A stretch of DNA of 64,000 bases from Aaosphaeria pasadenensis (taxonomy: Eukaryota > Ascomycota > Dothideomycetes > Pleosporales). The number at the start of each line of letters is the position of its first letter. Position 1 is the first letter of the stretch. Under the pieces are notes generated by a model. It saw only the letters and a program-made list of their open reading frames with translations, was not told the DNA's origin and made no database searches. The stretch covers positions 1,488,001-1,552,000 of the forward strand of contig JAKLMB010000003.1 in assembly GCA_022813625.1 (NCBI GenBank), written 5' to 3'. Of the stretch, positions 45,150-55,519 are shown in pieces. A program made the position numbers and the translations under genes.

Positions 45150-46544
45150 CTACAACTTGGGAAATCTAACCCTCAAAAACTGGCTCGGCCACGCGACATC
45201 AACACCCAACCTCCACGCAACCTTAAGCACCCACTCGGGCTCCCTCATAAACTGCCTCGCGACGAGAATGACATCCGCCTGAGGCGCATCACCGCCCTTC
45301 CCCTCCGTCATCTTCAGCGCAGCCCTAGCCTCGTTCTCGATCTCCGAGTTATCGATGCCATTGAGGGAGCCCGCGGCACCGCCCTCCTCGACGATGTCGC
45401 GCGCCTGCTCGGCCTCAGTGATGAGACCCACGGCGCCGATGAGCAGCTCGAGGTTGTCCTTCTTGAGCTCGGCGCGGATGCGCGCCGCGATGCGCGTCTG
45501 GTAGTCCTTGGAGTCGAACATGTTGATCTGCTGCTGTGGGTGGTTGCCGCCGCTGCTGACGTCGAGGAGGTCGACGCCGAGGCCTGGGAGGAGCTTCGCG
45601 AGGCGGATGGAGTCCTCGACCGTCCAGGAGCCCGTCTTCTTGCCCGTCTCGGTCTCCTCGAGCCACTCGGTCGAGCTGATGCGGAGGTAGAGGGGCATGG
45701 TGGCGGGGATCACGGCGCGGACGGCCTGGATGATCTCCACGAGGATGCGGGTGCGGTTCTCGAAGGAGCCGCCGTACTTGTCGGTACGCTGGTTGGTCGC
45801 CGGCGACAGGAACTGGTTGATGAGGTAGCCGTGGGCGCCGTGGATCTCGATCACGTCGATTCCAGCCTTGACGGAGCGTTGGGCGGCTTTGGCCCAGTCC
45901 TGGACGTGCTCTTTGATCTCCTGCTCGCTGAGGGCTCGCGGCGGCCAGTAGCCACCAGTCTCATCGCTCACGGACTTGAGGTCCCACGTCCACTCCTCGC
46001 CGCCCATGGGGCCGACGACGTCCTGAGGCCATCCTCCAGCCTCGACGGAAGCACGCAGACTGGGCTTCTTGCCCGGGGCGTTGGCAGCGAGGAAGGGCGC
46101 TGCGGTGCTGGCTTTGCGGCCCGCGTGCGCGAGTTGGATGCCACTGAGGGCGCCCTGGCTCTTGATGAAGTCGGAGACCCTCTTGAGGGCGGGGATCTGG
46201 GAGTCGCTCCAAATTCCAGGGCAGTTGGGCGAGATGCGGCCGTTGGCTTGCACGCCCGTCGCTTCGACGAAGACGAGGCCGGCTCCCTTCAATGCGTAGT
46301 GGCCGAGCGTTGCGACGTGGTAGTCGGTCAGGGCGCCAATGTCAGGCCCACTGGAGGCGGTGGAGTACTGGCACATTGGCGCCACGAGAACGCGGTTGCG
46401 GAGTGTCGTGCCGCGGATCTTCAGAGGCGTGAAGAGGGTTGGCACAGTCTTGCTCTTATCAAAGGGCGTTCCTGGGGAGATCTTGTGTTTGGGGGTGAAG
46501 TATGGGAGGCCTTCAACGCCGACGTTCACATCAGGAGGTGCCAT
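45150..46544 (-). CDS. Old yellow enzyme family NADH:flavin oxidoreductase (YqjM-like class)
   Basis: Single exon of 464 residues. The TIM barrel starts with LFTPLKIRGTTLRNRVLVAPMCQYS, where the Cys in MCQYS marks the YqjM-like class. GIQLAHAGRKAS follows, carrying the His/Arg around the FMN. The substrate-binding motif IEIHGAHGYLINQFLSPATNQR and the FMN phosphate motif near residues 380-430 are also seen. The C-terminus ADVILVARQFMREPEWVLKVAWRLG is typical. FMN-dependent reduction of activated alkenes with NAD(P)H; fungal members act in detoxification and in secondary metabolism. It is cytosolic, with no targeting signal. It sits tail to tail with the PDR transporter, which fits a xenobiotic-response neighbourhood, but no physical or regulatory link is shown by sequence. 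Confidence 0.93.
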   Translation of the reverse strand: MAPPDVNVGVEGLPYFTPKHKISPGTPFDKSKTVPTLFTPLKIRGTTLRNRVLVAPMCQYSTASSGPDIGALTDYHVATLGHYALKGAGLVFVEATGVQANGRISPNCPGIWSDSQIPALKRVSDFIKSQGALSGIQLAHAGRKASTAAPFLAANAPGKKPSLRASVEAGGWPQDVVGPMGGEEWTWDLKSVSDETGGYWPPRALSEQEIKEHVQDWAKAAQRSVKAGIDVIEIHGAHGYLINQFLSPATNQRTDKYGGSFENRTRILVEIIQAVRAVIPATMPLYLRISSTEWLEETETGKKTGSWTVEDSIRLAKLLPGLGVDLLDVSSGGNHPQQQINMFDSKDYQTRIAARIRAELKKDNLELLIGAVGLITEAEQARDIVEEGGAAGSLNGIDNSEIENEARAALKMTEGKGGDAPQADVILVARQFMREPEWVLKVAWRLGVDVAWPSQFLRVRFPKL

Positions 46545-47270
46545 GGTGATGATTTGTGTATGTGTTATACAAACTTAAACCAGAGTTCGTATACGAGGCC
46601 GATACTTGATCAGGCGTTGTTGAATCGGATAAACGACGATTGCTTTTGGTACTTCTCCCTGAGAAGATATGGGAGCAAACAAATGAATGGTCTTTAAGGC
46701 AGATCAAGATGCTGCAAACACCAATTGGACGAATTGACAAAAAAGAATGCCTGAGCAAAAAATACGAAGCTTCCAAGTACTTATACTCTTGCTCAATTGG
46801 TAATCAACGAGATATGGTCGTGAAGAAATGTACCCACCATTGATTTGTAATGTACCTCTGTTTTCAAGTATGGCGAGCTTTGCCCGAGGTTCACTTGCAA
46901 AAAATGGGGCACGCCTTGCCTTGCTTCGTGGCAAATACGAGCTTAACCCGATAAGGAAACCGCCCCCGAACGTCATTGGACAATTAAGTCTTCAAATCAT
47001 CTCAAATCCATCTCAAATCGACTTCATTCACTGTTTTCTGCATTCTTGCCTCGAAGACTGAGGAGAGATCTCATAGAGTATGCACATACTATTACAATGC
47101 CGTGGTATCATGCTAATAGTCCTTCCAAATGTTTTCATCGCCCCGCTCCCATTGGCGAAATTCCCTTCGTGCTTTTTTTGCTCCCGAATTCGGAGTTTGC
47201 TGTGAATGATGCTTGGCCATTAGAGCTCGAAACTTCATTGTCCGTCATGGCTGCAGCAGCATGTCACTTC
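46545..47270. other. Intergenic, no gene seen
   Basis: About 730 bp: promoter of the old yellow enzyme and 3' flank of the tRNA ligase gene. No coding or RNA feature recognised. Confidence 0.45.
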
Positions 47271-49835
47271 TCAAGACCTGCCCAGGACACCTCTTACGCT
47301 CCCTTCAAGCACAAGGTTGCCTTTCACGGCGAGCTCACCAATCCCATTTGGTCCACTTCCCTCGTTCAACCATCGCTGAAGTAGGTCATTGCTCTCTTTT
47401 GGCTTGATGGACTGATCGGCTGTGCCAACCGTGATGTGCGCAACTGCGTTCACTGTTTCGAAGTTCACCTCTTCCGTGGCTTTTCCTGTCTCATTGCTAG
47501 CCGTCAGAGTCGCAGCACCATTGAGACGAACGACAAAACACATGATCCGCTCGTCCCAAATCACTCGCTCGAGATGCACTCCACACTTGCCAAGTTCAGG
47601 CTCCCAGTTTCCGTTCGCCTGTTGCATGACACCACCGTGGAGCGCGTTCAGCTTCTCCCAGTACTGCTGATGCTGTGAAGCTGATGCTCGGTGAATTAGT
47701 GTAACGTGAAACTCCGCCTGTATGCGCCTCCCATTCTGGAGATGATGGAAGAACTTCGCCGTCTGAGCATCTTGGTCGCGGAACATGGCCTCAAGGATGG
47801 AATTGATCCGCGGGGCTTGTACGCGAATGCCAAAATATTCCATCTTTGGCTGCTTCTTGGGCTTCGGCTCGTTCTGGCGTTTGTTGGTGTTCTGATTTTG
47901 GTTTTGATTCTGATTCTGGCCTCGATTGTTGCCACCGCGCGACAGATCCATCTTGAAATCAGGCTGGTAATCCATGGCCCATTGAACGGCGGCATCAAGA
48001 TCGCTGGCAGTAGGCATCTCGCGATCTCTGAATAGGCCGGGATATGTCGAGTGAAGCTTCTCAATGACAACCTCTAGGTTCTCGCGTGATTCGATAGTAG
48101 GATCAATGTCGATGACCAGATCGAAATGGTCGTCAGGTGCGTCGGACGTGTCGACAGGCTGGAAACGATGCATGAAGCCCTCCATGATCTCAATGATCTC
48201 ACCCTGATCCTTTGAGCCAGCTTGGATCGTCTGATGATTGTCACCACGCGACAATACACGGGCCCGTGTTGCCGCGCGGATTGGCTCAAAGTTGGCTCGA
48301 TCATGGACGTAATGAATTGCCACAAACCGCACATTTGGCATGGTCTTAGAGATGTCGTTGATGAGTTGGTCTCGCTCGCGCTTTTGGTGGTTATTCCTGT
48401 CCGCAAACACGACGGGGTTGGTGACCAGCAATGAGGATATTGTGTCAGCGAAGACTTGGCCGCGACCCTTCTTGGTCTTGACATTGTCATTTTGGAAATG
48501 GCCCCATCCGAACAGCTTCACCAAGGCGAGAGCAATGGTCGTCTTGCCGCATCCGATAGTAGCTATGGGGACCAGCACGACATTTCGAACGACGTCCTTG
48601 CTATCCACATCGCCACCCTCCATCTCTTGACGAATGATATCTGCACCTGTTGTCCCGCGGGAGGCGAGGAACTCCTCTCTCAACCTGATGATTCCATGAT
48701 TCTGGTTGTACTGTTTTGCAAGTCCTTGGTTCCTTACGAACTTTTGACGTGCGAAATCAAGATACTCCTTGGTGATGTTCGCGTGCTTCTTGTAGCGTGG
48801 GGGCTTCCCTCCGATGATCGCCTTGGTACATTCTCTCCACTGCCGGTACATGAGATATGGCTCTTCGAACTTGTACTTGAAGAACCAATCGACCCATGGC
48901 GAATGTTCATTCTCCCTTGCCTGACACCGAATCACGAAGCCCTCTGTGTCGCGTCCGTTGTAGTTTCCAGTCTCTGCCACATTGTCCAAGAACTTCTTGA
49001 CTTTGGTAATGTCGTCCTCCATGACGTAAATCACCTTCTTCATTCCCCACTCATCGGCAAACTTGTCCACAAGGTGTCCCGGGTATGTTGCGAATTCAGG
49101 AAGGTTGAGGTTGATGCCGTGGATGTAGAGACCAGCTTCTTCTTTCGAATATGCAAGGACATGCTCCTCGAAGTCGTCATCGCAGAGCTCCGCCACAAGC
49201 GTAGCATTCATATCCCTTAGCCGCCTCGCGAGATCCGACTTCGTCCTGCCGACAGTAGCGAGATGTCGTTCCACCCACCGCTCTCCCGCCATGGCATGGC
49301 TCAGCTCGACATCCGCTCGTGCACCAGTCGAGTGTTTACTGCAAACCAAAAGCGTCCCATCGTCAAGACCAGCGACGAATATGATACACCCATTCTCTTT
49401 CACGCTCAACTCATACGGGCCCCTCGTATTCTGCTCCACATTCCTCCACTCCGTCTTCCGCACCTCACCATGGTTGAAAAACTTGTCGTAGCCCCTCACC
49501 GCAATTTCGTCGTTCCCCGCAAGCGTCTTGTACGTGAAGAGACCCCGCGCATACGTCGGCAGATTCGCCTTCTTGTAGTCCCAATCGCTCATCTTCCACG
49601 AGTCGACGGTCCGGCCATTGGGCAGCTCGAACGTGTGCTTCCGGACCGAGAAACCCCCCGAATTCTTCGACTTGTTGCCCTTGTGGCCCTCGAGCGAGTG
49701 GATGAGCTGTGTGATCTCGCGTGGGTTCTGCGTGGAAAGGAATGTGTTAGCATTGCGTTTTGCGGCAGTGCGGGGGAGATGAGTGGAGGGTTTGCTTGCC
49801 TGGGCCGTGTACGGCGCCGTCTCGCGATGCGCCAT
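47271..49835 (-). CDS. trl1: Fungal tRNA ligase Trl1 (adenylyltransferase-kinase-cyclic phosphodiesterase)
   Basis: Start chosen at 49835 (MAHRETAPYTAQ). The frame stays open further upstream to about 50039, but a TTTATATAAA box at about 49966-49975 on the coding strand would place transcription start after any upstream ATG. A probable GC-AG intron of 72 nt (49799-49728; GCAAGC...GCTAAC...CGCAG) removes 24 residues in frame, leaving 830. The ligase domain has the nucleotidyl motif SVKENGCIIF (Lys accepts AMP). The kinase domain has the P-loop TIGCGKTTIALAL. The phosphodiesterase domain has two HxT motifs, EFHVTLIH and AHITVG. The enzyme joins tRNA exons after intron removal and splices HAC1-type mRNA in the unfolded protein response. 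A Gln/Asn-rich linker lies before the last domain. Normal length for the family. Confidence 0.93.
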   Translation of the reverse strand: MAHRETAPYTAQASKPSTHLPRTAAKRNANTFLSTQNPREITQLIHSLEGHKGNKSKNSGGFSVRKHTFELPNGRTVDSWKMSDWDYKKANLPTYARGLFTYKTLAGNDEIAVRGYDKFFNHGEVRKTEWRNVEQNTRGPYELSVKENGCIIFVAGLDDGTLLVCSKHSTGARADVELSHAMAGERWVERHLATVGRTKSDLARRLRDMNATLVAELCDDDFEEHVLAYSKEEAGLYIHGINLNLPEFATYPGHLVDKFADEWGMKKVIYVMEDDITKVKKFLDNVAETGNYNGRDTEGFVIRCQARENEHSPWVDWFFKYKFEEPYLMYRQWRECTKAIIGGKPPRYKKHANITKEYLDFARQKFVRNQGLAKQYNQNHGIIRLREEFLASRGTTGADIIRQEMEGGDVDSKDVVRNVVLVPIATIGCGKTTIALALVKLFGWGHFQNDNVKTKKGRGQVFADTISSLLVTNPVVFADRNNHQKRERDQLINDISKTMPNVRFVAIHYVHDRANFEPIRAATRARVLSRGDNHQTIQAGSKDQGEIIEIMEGFMHRFQPVDTSDAPDDHFDLVIDIDPTIESRENLEVVIEKLHSTYPGLFRDREMPTASDLDAAVQWAMDYQPDFKMDLSRGGNNRGQNQNQNQNQNTNKRQNEPKPKKQPKMEYFGIRVQAPRINSILEAMFRDQDAQTAKFFHHLQNGRRIQAEFHVTLIHRASASQHQQYWEKLNALHGGVMQQANGNWEPELGKCGVHLERVIWDERIMCFVVRLNGAATLTASNETGKATEEVNFETVNAVAHITVGTADQSIKPKESNDLLQRWLNEGSGPNGIGELAVKGNLVLEGSVRGVLGRS
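49728..49799 (-). other. Probable GC-AG intron in trl1
   Basis: The donor context CAG/GCAAGC is the favoured one for the minor GC-AG class, with GCTAAC branch site about 20 nt before the acceptor TTTCCACGCAG. Without splicing the frame stays open, adding 24 residues that interrupt the conserved N-terminus between TAQ and NPREI. Confidence 0.65.
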
Positions 49836-49965
49836 CCTGGCTGTGGTGTGTAGGTCTAAACGGGATCTGGTTGCGAATCTATGTTGGCGGGCTACCTGGA
49901 TTGTCGCGCGTGAGCTGAGAGCTTTGTATGGGAGGTACACATGCAGACTGGAAAAGATGGGGTTT

Positions 49966-49975
49966 ATATAAAGGG
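49966..49975 (-). promoter_or_regulatory. TATA-like box of trl1
   Basis: TTTATATAAA on the coding strand, about 135 nt before the ATG at 49835. It supports the shorter N-terminus. Confidence 0.5.
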
Positions 49976-50747
49976 CCATGAAAGCAAGCAGGACAAACAA
50001 AACAGAAAGAGGCAAGGACGATGAATGAGTCAGATTCACCAGGAACGGGCGCAGCGAGTGAATCCTTACAGTTTTTTAGTTAATTGCACTTTGCAGATAG
50101 GATTATGGGGTGAATGTATGTCCGAGTCATAGCTTTGGTAGGTATCTGCCTTGGGGGCTGTTTCCAAAATCCAACCCATCTGTGGCGCAGGGCGGGGCTG
50201 GATTGGTGGCTGTTTATCGATAAAGGTCATATAAGTGGGGCACGACATCGACCGCAAGTGACGAACTTCGACTCATCCAAAAGAAGCTCATACTTAGAAT
50301 GCGACTATTTGATCTAAACTTTTTTCGAAGTCTCCAGTAATAATTTATGATTCATAGCCTTTTCAAGTTCAACGTATAAGCAACGCATCAGCAGCTAAAT
50401 AACACAAGGTGCATGGATTCCTAGCCAGACACATATAGTCTTCACAGGGTCAGGGATAATCGAATTTTAAAGACAAACAATGACAGACCTGATATTTAGG
50501 CATGAATCTAAGACTTAGATTTCAGTTTTTCAACTTCTCTTGCTAGATTCCCCGTTCACAGTCAAGGCGAAAAGCACAAACATCACGGACACATAGTATC
50601 ACCCAAGCTCCTCGCATCCAGACGCCATTTCAACTTATTCTTAGCAGAGCTCAATTGATCCACGTATAAAACTATAGATACCTAGCAAAGATTCCAATTC
50701 CCCGCGCTGAATCGTCAAATTGAAAGCGAAGACAATCCCTCCAAGCG
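49976..50747. other. Intergenic, no gene seen
   Basis: About 770 bp: trl1 promoter and the 3' flank of the homogentisate dioxygenase gene. AT-rich in 50320-50560. No feature recognised. Confidence 0.45.
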
Positions 50748-53048
50748 TTACTTCCCATTAGCCAACCCAATCTTCTTGACCCCCTCCGCCAAAATCCTAT
50801 CCACCTCATCCTTATGCTTGCTGAAATTATCTACCAGATTATCCCTATTTCCCTCATTAGCACATATCAAACTTAAAACCCAGCCCCCAAAGGCAGAAGA
50901 AGGGAAAAACAGTGACAGAAAAGTACTCACCACATCTTCGGCTCATGCTCATGCTTCTTCCCGCTCGTCCACGCCCAGTCCGTAATCGTAAACGGCCGCG
51001 AGCTCTCCATCATGAACGCGACCGCATCCTTGGAAATCCGCATCTCCGGCGGCGGCGCTTCGCTCGCGGCCTTGAACTCCTCGTACGCGACGCCGTGCGG
51101 CACGAACCCGCACTCGAAGGACACGCCGCCGGGTTGGAAGGAGTCGGAGCGCCCGCCGTACTCGCCGTAGATGAGACCCATGAGTTCGGAGGCTGCGTTG
51201 CGGTGGTAGTAGGGTGGGCGGTAGGTCTGCGAGAAGGGGGGTTAGTGGGAAGAAGAGATTGAGGAGAGGGGGGACGTACGTGTGACGCGACGTCCCATCG
51301 CGGGGAGAAGATGAGGAAGTCCGCGAGCGGGGCGCTTGGGTCTCTCGACGGGGCAGTGAGGACGCAGAAGATAGACGGGTCGATGTGGTCGACGGAGATG
51401 GAGCCAACGTTGACGAACTTCGTGAGGTCGTACTTGTACGGCACGTAGTTGCCGTGCCAGGCCACGACGTCGAAGGGCGAGTGGTTCTGCGTGCTCTTGA
51501 AGAACTTGCCGCCGAGCTTGTAGATGATCTGCCACGGCTCCTGCTTGATCTCGTACTTTGCTACGGGATGGAGGAAGTCTCGCGCGTTGGCGAGGCCGTT
51601 GGCTCCTAGCGGTCCCAGCTCGGGGAGTTGGAAGTTCGAGCCCCATATCTCTGTTCACGGTTTTCTCAGCAAATGATGCGGTGGAAGTGGGATCATGTGA
51701 TGGGACTGTGCCTCTCTCTCTCGCGTACCTAGAATGTAGCCCCTGGAGGGTCCATCTGGAAGTCCAACCTTGAACCTCTGGCCGCGCTGAATAACGCAGA
51801 TTTCGCCCGGTTGGACGAAGAGCATACCAAACTCCGTCTGGATGTCGAGGGCGCCCTGCTGAGGCACGATCAGGTAGTCGCCATCCGAGTTCACCGTTGC
51901 GGTCTTGTCCATGCTCGCATTAGCAAGAAACGTGTGAACGGCCAGTCCCTCTCGCAAGGTTGGGTCACCAGACCCCGCGATGGTCTTGAGCCCAGACACG
52001 AAGTCGACTTTGCCATCGGTCGGTATGTCGAAGGGGAGCCAGGCTAGTTGAGTGGGTGAGACGTGGACGCGTGGGTTCAGTGGCAGGAAATTGGACTCTG
52101 TGTCTTTATTGTCTGGAAGATCGGTCTGGCAGTGGTGGTCAGCGTATGACGTTGTACTATACCATAGTCAAGCAGAACAGAGAGATATGCGCCTCAAAAT
52201 ATCTTTCCAACTCTTTCCACATCCACCTCTCTCCACCACTTCGTCAAACTCCCATTCCTCACCGCAAACGCCCCTCACAGTCGGCCTTAAGCATGCCATA
52301 ATCCCTCCCACCCCCCTCCACCCTTTACCCGGCCGCAATCTCACCCCCTCCCTCCATCAACCCTACCAGCTCTCACACGCACGCCTTAACCCGAAATCTG
52401 ACTGTAATCCCCCAAATCAAAGAACAGACAAAAAAGGAAAAACAATCCTTACAAATCCCTGGTGCGCGACAGCGGGCCTCGCCCGATATAGCCACGCCTT
52501 CTTGTTCAGATGGCGAGGCGCGACGAATGCGGATGCGGTCATCTGCTCTGCGTAGAGCCCAAATCTCACGGACCGAGGGCTATTTTGGCCCTGTGGTATC
52601 GTGCCTGTGATAGATGTCCATATCAGCACGTGTTTGTAGAGGGTAGAGCTCCTGGAGGTTGGAGCGAGAAAAGAGGGGGCTACGCACCTGGTACTGCTTC
52701 TGAAGCAAAGCTATACGCGGGTTTTGTTAGCAAAAGATTTGTTTTTTTTTTGAATAGGACATAGCATGGCCGCACTGATTGGGACTCTAACGTACGAGTT
52801 GTCAAAGCCGGATTGGTACTGGAAACAGAAACGTCAGCATATCTCGAATGAACATCACTCTTTCTCTCTCACGAGAATAGATTGCAGTGTCGTATTGCCT
52901 GATCATTGATATAGGTAAGGATGCATGAGCTCACCTCATAAGGATCATTCCTCCTCGTCGCGAACGAAGGCACCGCGCCATCTTGCTGAGTCTCGGCCCA
53001 GTGAAAGATCCTCTGGTACTCCTTGGGATCGTCAAGCGTGGCAGGCAT
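50748..53048 (-). CDS. hmgA: Homogentisate 1,2-dioxygenase
   Basis: Eight exons on the minus strand: 53048-52935, 52818-52796, 52710-52688, 52604-52453, 52125-51729, 51650-51280, 51226-50931 and 50844-50748; 490 residues with all phases closing. Two exons are only 23 nt. The intron 52126-52452 is 327 nt while the others are 53-116 nt. Family landmarks in order: YQSGFDNSFASEAVPGTIPQGQNSP split over the tiny exons; VRFGLYAEQMTASAF; WLYRARP; VSPTQLAW; DFVSGLKTIAGSGDP; GDYLIVPQQG; FDVVAWHGNYVPYKYDL; and SPRWDVASHTYRPPYYHRN. The C-terminus has SFECGFVPHGVAYEEF. The metal ligands (His/Glu/His) of the cupin core lie in these last blocks. It opens the ring of homogentisate to maleylacetoacetate in Phe/Tyr breakdown. 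The usual fungal partners (fumarylacetoacetase, maleylacetoacetate isomerase) are not beside it here. Confidence 0.93.
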
Positions 53049-55431
53049 CCTGGCTGCTTAAACTCTGGTTAAAAGATATAAATATGTCGCCGCGTGGAGC
53101 GCGTGTGTCGTGCAAAAGGTCCGGGGAAGGGGTTGGCTGGTTGGTTGGTTACACACGATCAATCAAAAACATACGAACGAGATTGATTTAGGCGCGATCA
53201 AAAAAAAGTAGTGAGTTAGTGTCTAAAGGTTAGGTAGTTAAGGAAAATAATTCGAATTGCAGAACATTAGATAAATGCTATGGATAGCTAAAATAGAGCT
53301 CAATTGACCCCACATTGCTTGCCATATAATCCGGGCTCCTATGCTCGCGGTGGGGCATCTTACGACCGCAGAGAAGGAAGCGCTTCACGATGCTGCAATT
53401 GTGTTAGTTGGTGGGATTCAGCCAATCGCTGATACAACCGATGAGGAATCAAGCAGTAAGACGCGAGAAGGACTGTGAATTCGCGGACCAAAGAAGTCAT
53501 GACATTGGGGCGAGGTGAGGTAGAAGTACAACTGCCGATTGAGCTCAAGAGGGGATCTGGGGTTAGTGGTACACTATCAGGGCTAGCGACGAACCGTGAT
53601 CTGATCCCGCAGCCGGCGCAGACGTCGGGCCGCGCAACACGTGGGGAAGAAGAGCGTCCAGTTGTCTGTATTTCTAAGTTCTCGGTCAGCTATTAGATAT
53701 CCTTAAGGCCAGCTTGATATTACAATGATATGCATATCTGTAGGCATGAAAGCACGGTGGAAGTTACCGTCGGAGTGATGCACCGACGACACGTTTGGTT
53801 ATCGATAACGACGGCATACAATACTCCACCTGGACGCCTCAAGACATAATCAAAGGCATCCCCTCTCTTGAACACAAGACAAACCTCTGATGCCAGCCAT
53901 CGGCGGCCGCCGATCGAACCCTCATCCCTGCTCAATCACTCACCTCGGAATGCCCGTCACCTTTTAGATGAAAACCTGTTGGCTCAATAGCAAGCAAGCC
54001 ACAATAACCTTCTTTCAGCCCTGCTAAACAATCTCACGCACCGTACGACAAAGCCAGACCAAATCTCGCCTGGAAGCATTGCACACCTAAGCCTATAGCC
54101 TCCCCCTCCCCCTCCCCCCTCCCTCCCGCATTATTCGCATCTCGCATGGTCCGTCGAATCTTGGTTTTTGGTCGTTAGTTATGCAGGTGAGATGGAGAGT
54201 GGGTTGCACCCGCTTCGTTCGCTGCTCCCTCTTTGGGCGAGCGGGACTATGTTAGTCGGCTTTTCGATGCTCGAAGCGGCAGGCTGCCTGTGCGGAGGTG
54301 ATCATCTGAATCGCCTCGCTAGCTATTTCAGGATGGCTGGGCAATAGTACGGATATCAATGCTATCGAACCAGAATGGACGGATGGCAAATCCAACACCA
54401 CAAATCGTGGTCCTCTGCGTACGAAAAAGGAGGCACATAAGCCATGGCGGCAGTGGTGGAAGGACTTACCACAGGATAGGATTCAAGGATGGGGATCGAA
54501 CGTATTGTTCAGATGATTCCTATGATTATTGCTCGTGAAAGAGACAACAATTATGAGGAGGCACGCCTTGTCAAAAAGAGCTCCACGGGCGCCACCACCA
54601 ACTCATGTCGATGAAGAATGGGAGATAGTGATGGCGAGGATAAGTACATTAACTCTAAAGCAGATACATCTGACGGGACTATATATGATCAGGAATGCGT
54701 CGTTGTAGTAGTTACATCCACATCTGAAGAAACACGGTGGAACTTTTGCGGCATCTCGGCATCATCCCCATTTAGCTATGCACGTTAGAGCGACCTCTGC
54801 ACTCTTCCTCGATGACCTTTTTTCCAAAGAGGCAACGGTCGCGACCGAGTGCACAGTTGCAGATGCTCATTTGGAACTAGTTCTTCAGAAAGCTTCATGC
54901 GAGTTGGGAAGATCCTCCGAAACAAACGTTCATTCTGAGTTCCTCCGGATCGACACTACTTAGGAACCTGCAGGTCGTGAAACTCGGAGCCGCAATTCGA
55001 TTTTTTTTTTGGCATATTATAAGAGAGTGGATTGAGGAACTTCTTAACGTCGAACGCAACGATTGATTTGCTATAGAATTCATGAATATTTGTAGTATGT
55101 TCTCGGGGATTGAGGGAGTTTCAACTTTCTGGAACGTAAGGACGTCCTCAAAACGGGACAGTATGCACGTGATTTGAGGAGTGAGAGATTTCGGAAGCTT
55201 GCATGGCACCAAGACGATCCGCATTTGAGATTATTGTACGAAGTACTTCGTACGATGATGCGGAATGGAAATGAAAAGGGCTAGTGATGTTTCCCCCCTC
55301 TTCCCCGGGCCGTTGAGGTGGTTTGATCCGCATTACCCCGGATTCCCATCGCGGAGGAACTCTAGCGCAATTGCTGCCGGACTATCTGAACAACCTCAGG
55401 CATATCATCGAAGAACTGGTTTAGATAATTC
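53049..55431. other. Intergenic 2.4 kb; contains a C-tract
   Basis: Promoter side of both hmgA and the P450 gene. No gene supported; several small frames lack any domain. At 54100-54127 there is a C-tract (G-tract on the minus strand) with four or more runs of at least three, so a G-quadruplex is possible. Confidence 0.45.
55236..55253. promoter_or_regulatory. 18-bp perfect palindrome upstream of the P450 gene
   Basis: GTACGAAGTACTTCGTAC reads the same on both strands. It lies about 200 bp before the TATA-like TATATATATC at 55433 and 266 bp before the ATG at 55520, a position typical for a dimeric activator site. Confidence 0.55.
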
Positions 55432-55519
55432 AGTATATATATCTTGGGCGTAACATGAGCATATGCACAGATGCCGTTCTATCTATCTTGATCCGTATCT
55501 TCAAAAACATAACGTTACC

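Noticed and set aside
45540..46697. 385-codon plus-strand frame
   Set aside because: Antisense shadow of the old yellow enzyme, which has all the family motifs on the other strand.
49836..50039. In-frame N-terminal extension of trl1 with a hydrophobic and Arg-rich segment
   Set aside because: It would begin upstream of, or inside, the TATA-like box at 49966-49975, and its first codon is GTG; the family N-terminus starts near MAHRETAPY.
54895..55224. 109-codon minus-strand frame with an ATG
   Set aside because: No domain, no splice partner, and it lies in the P450 upstream region; kept only as a weak possibility.
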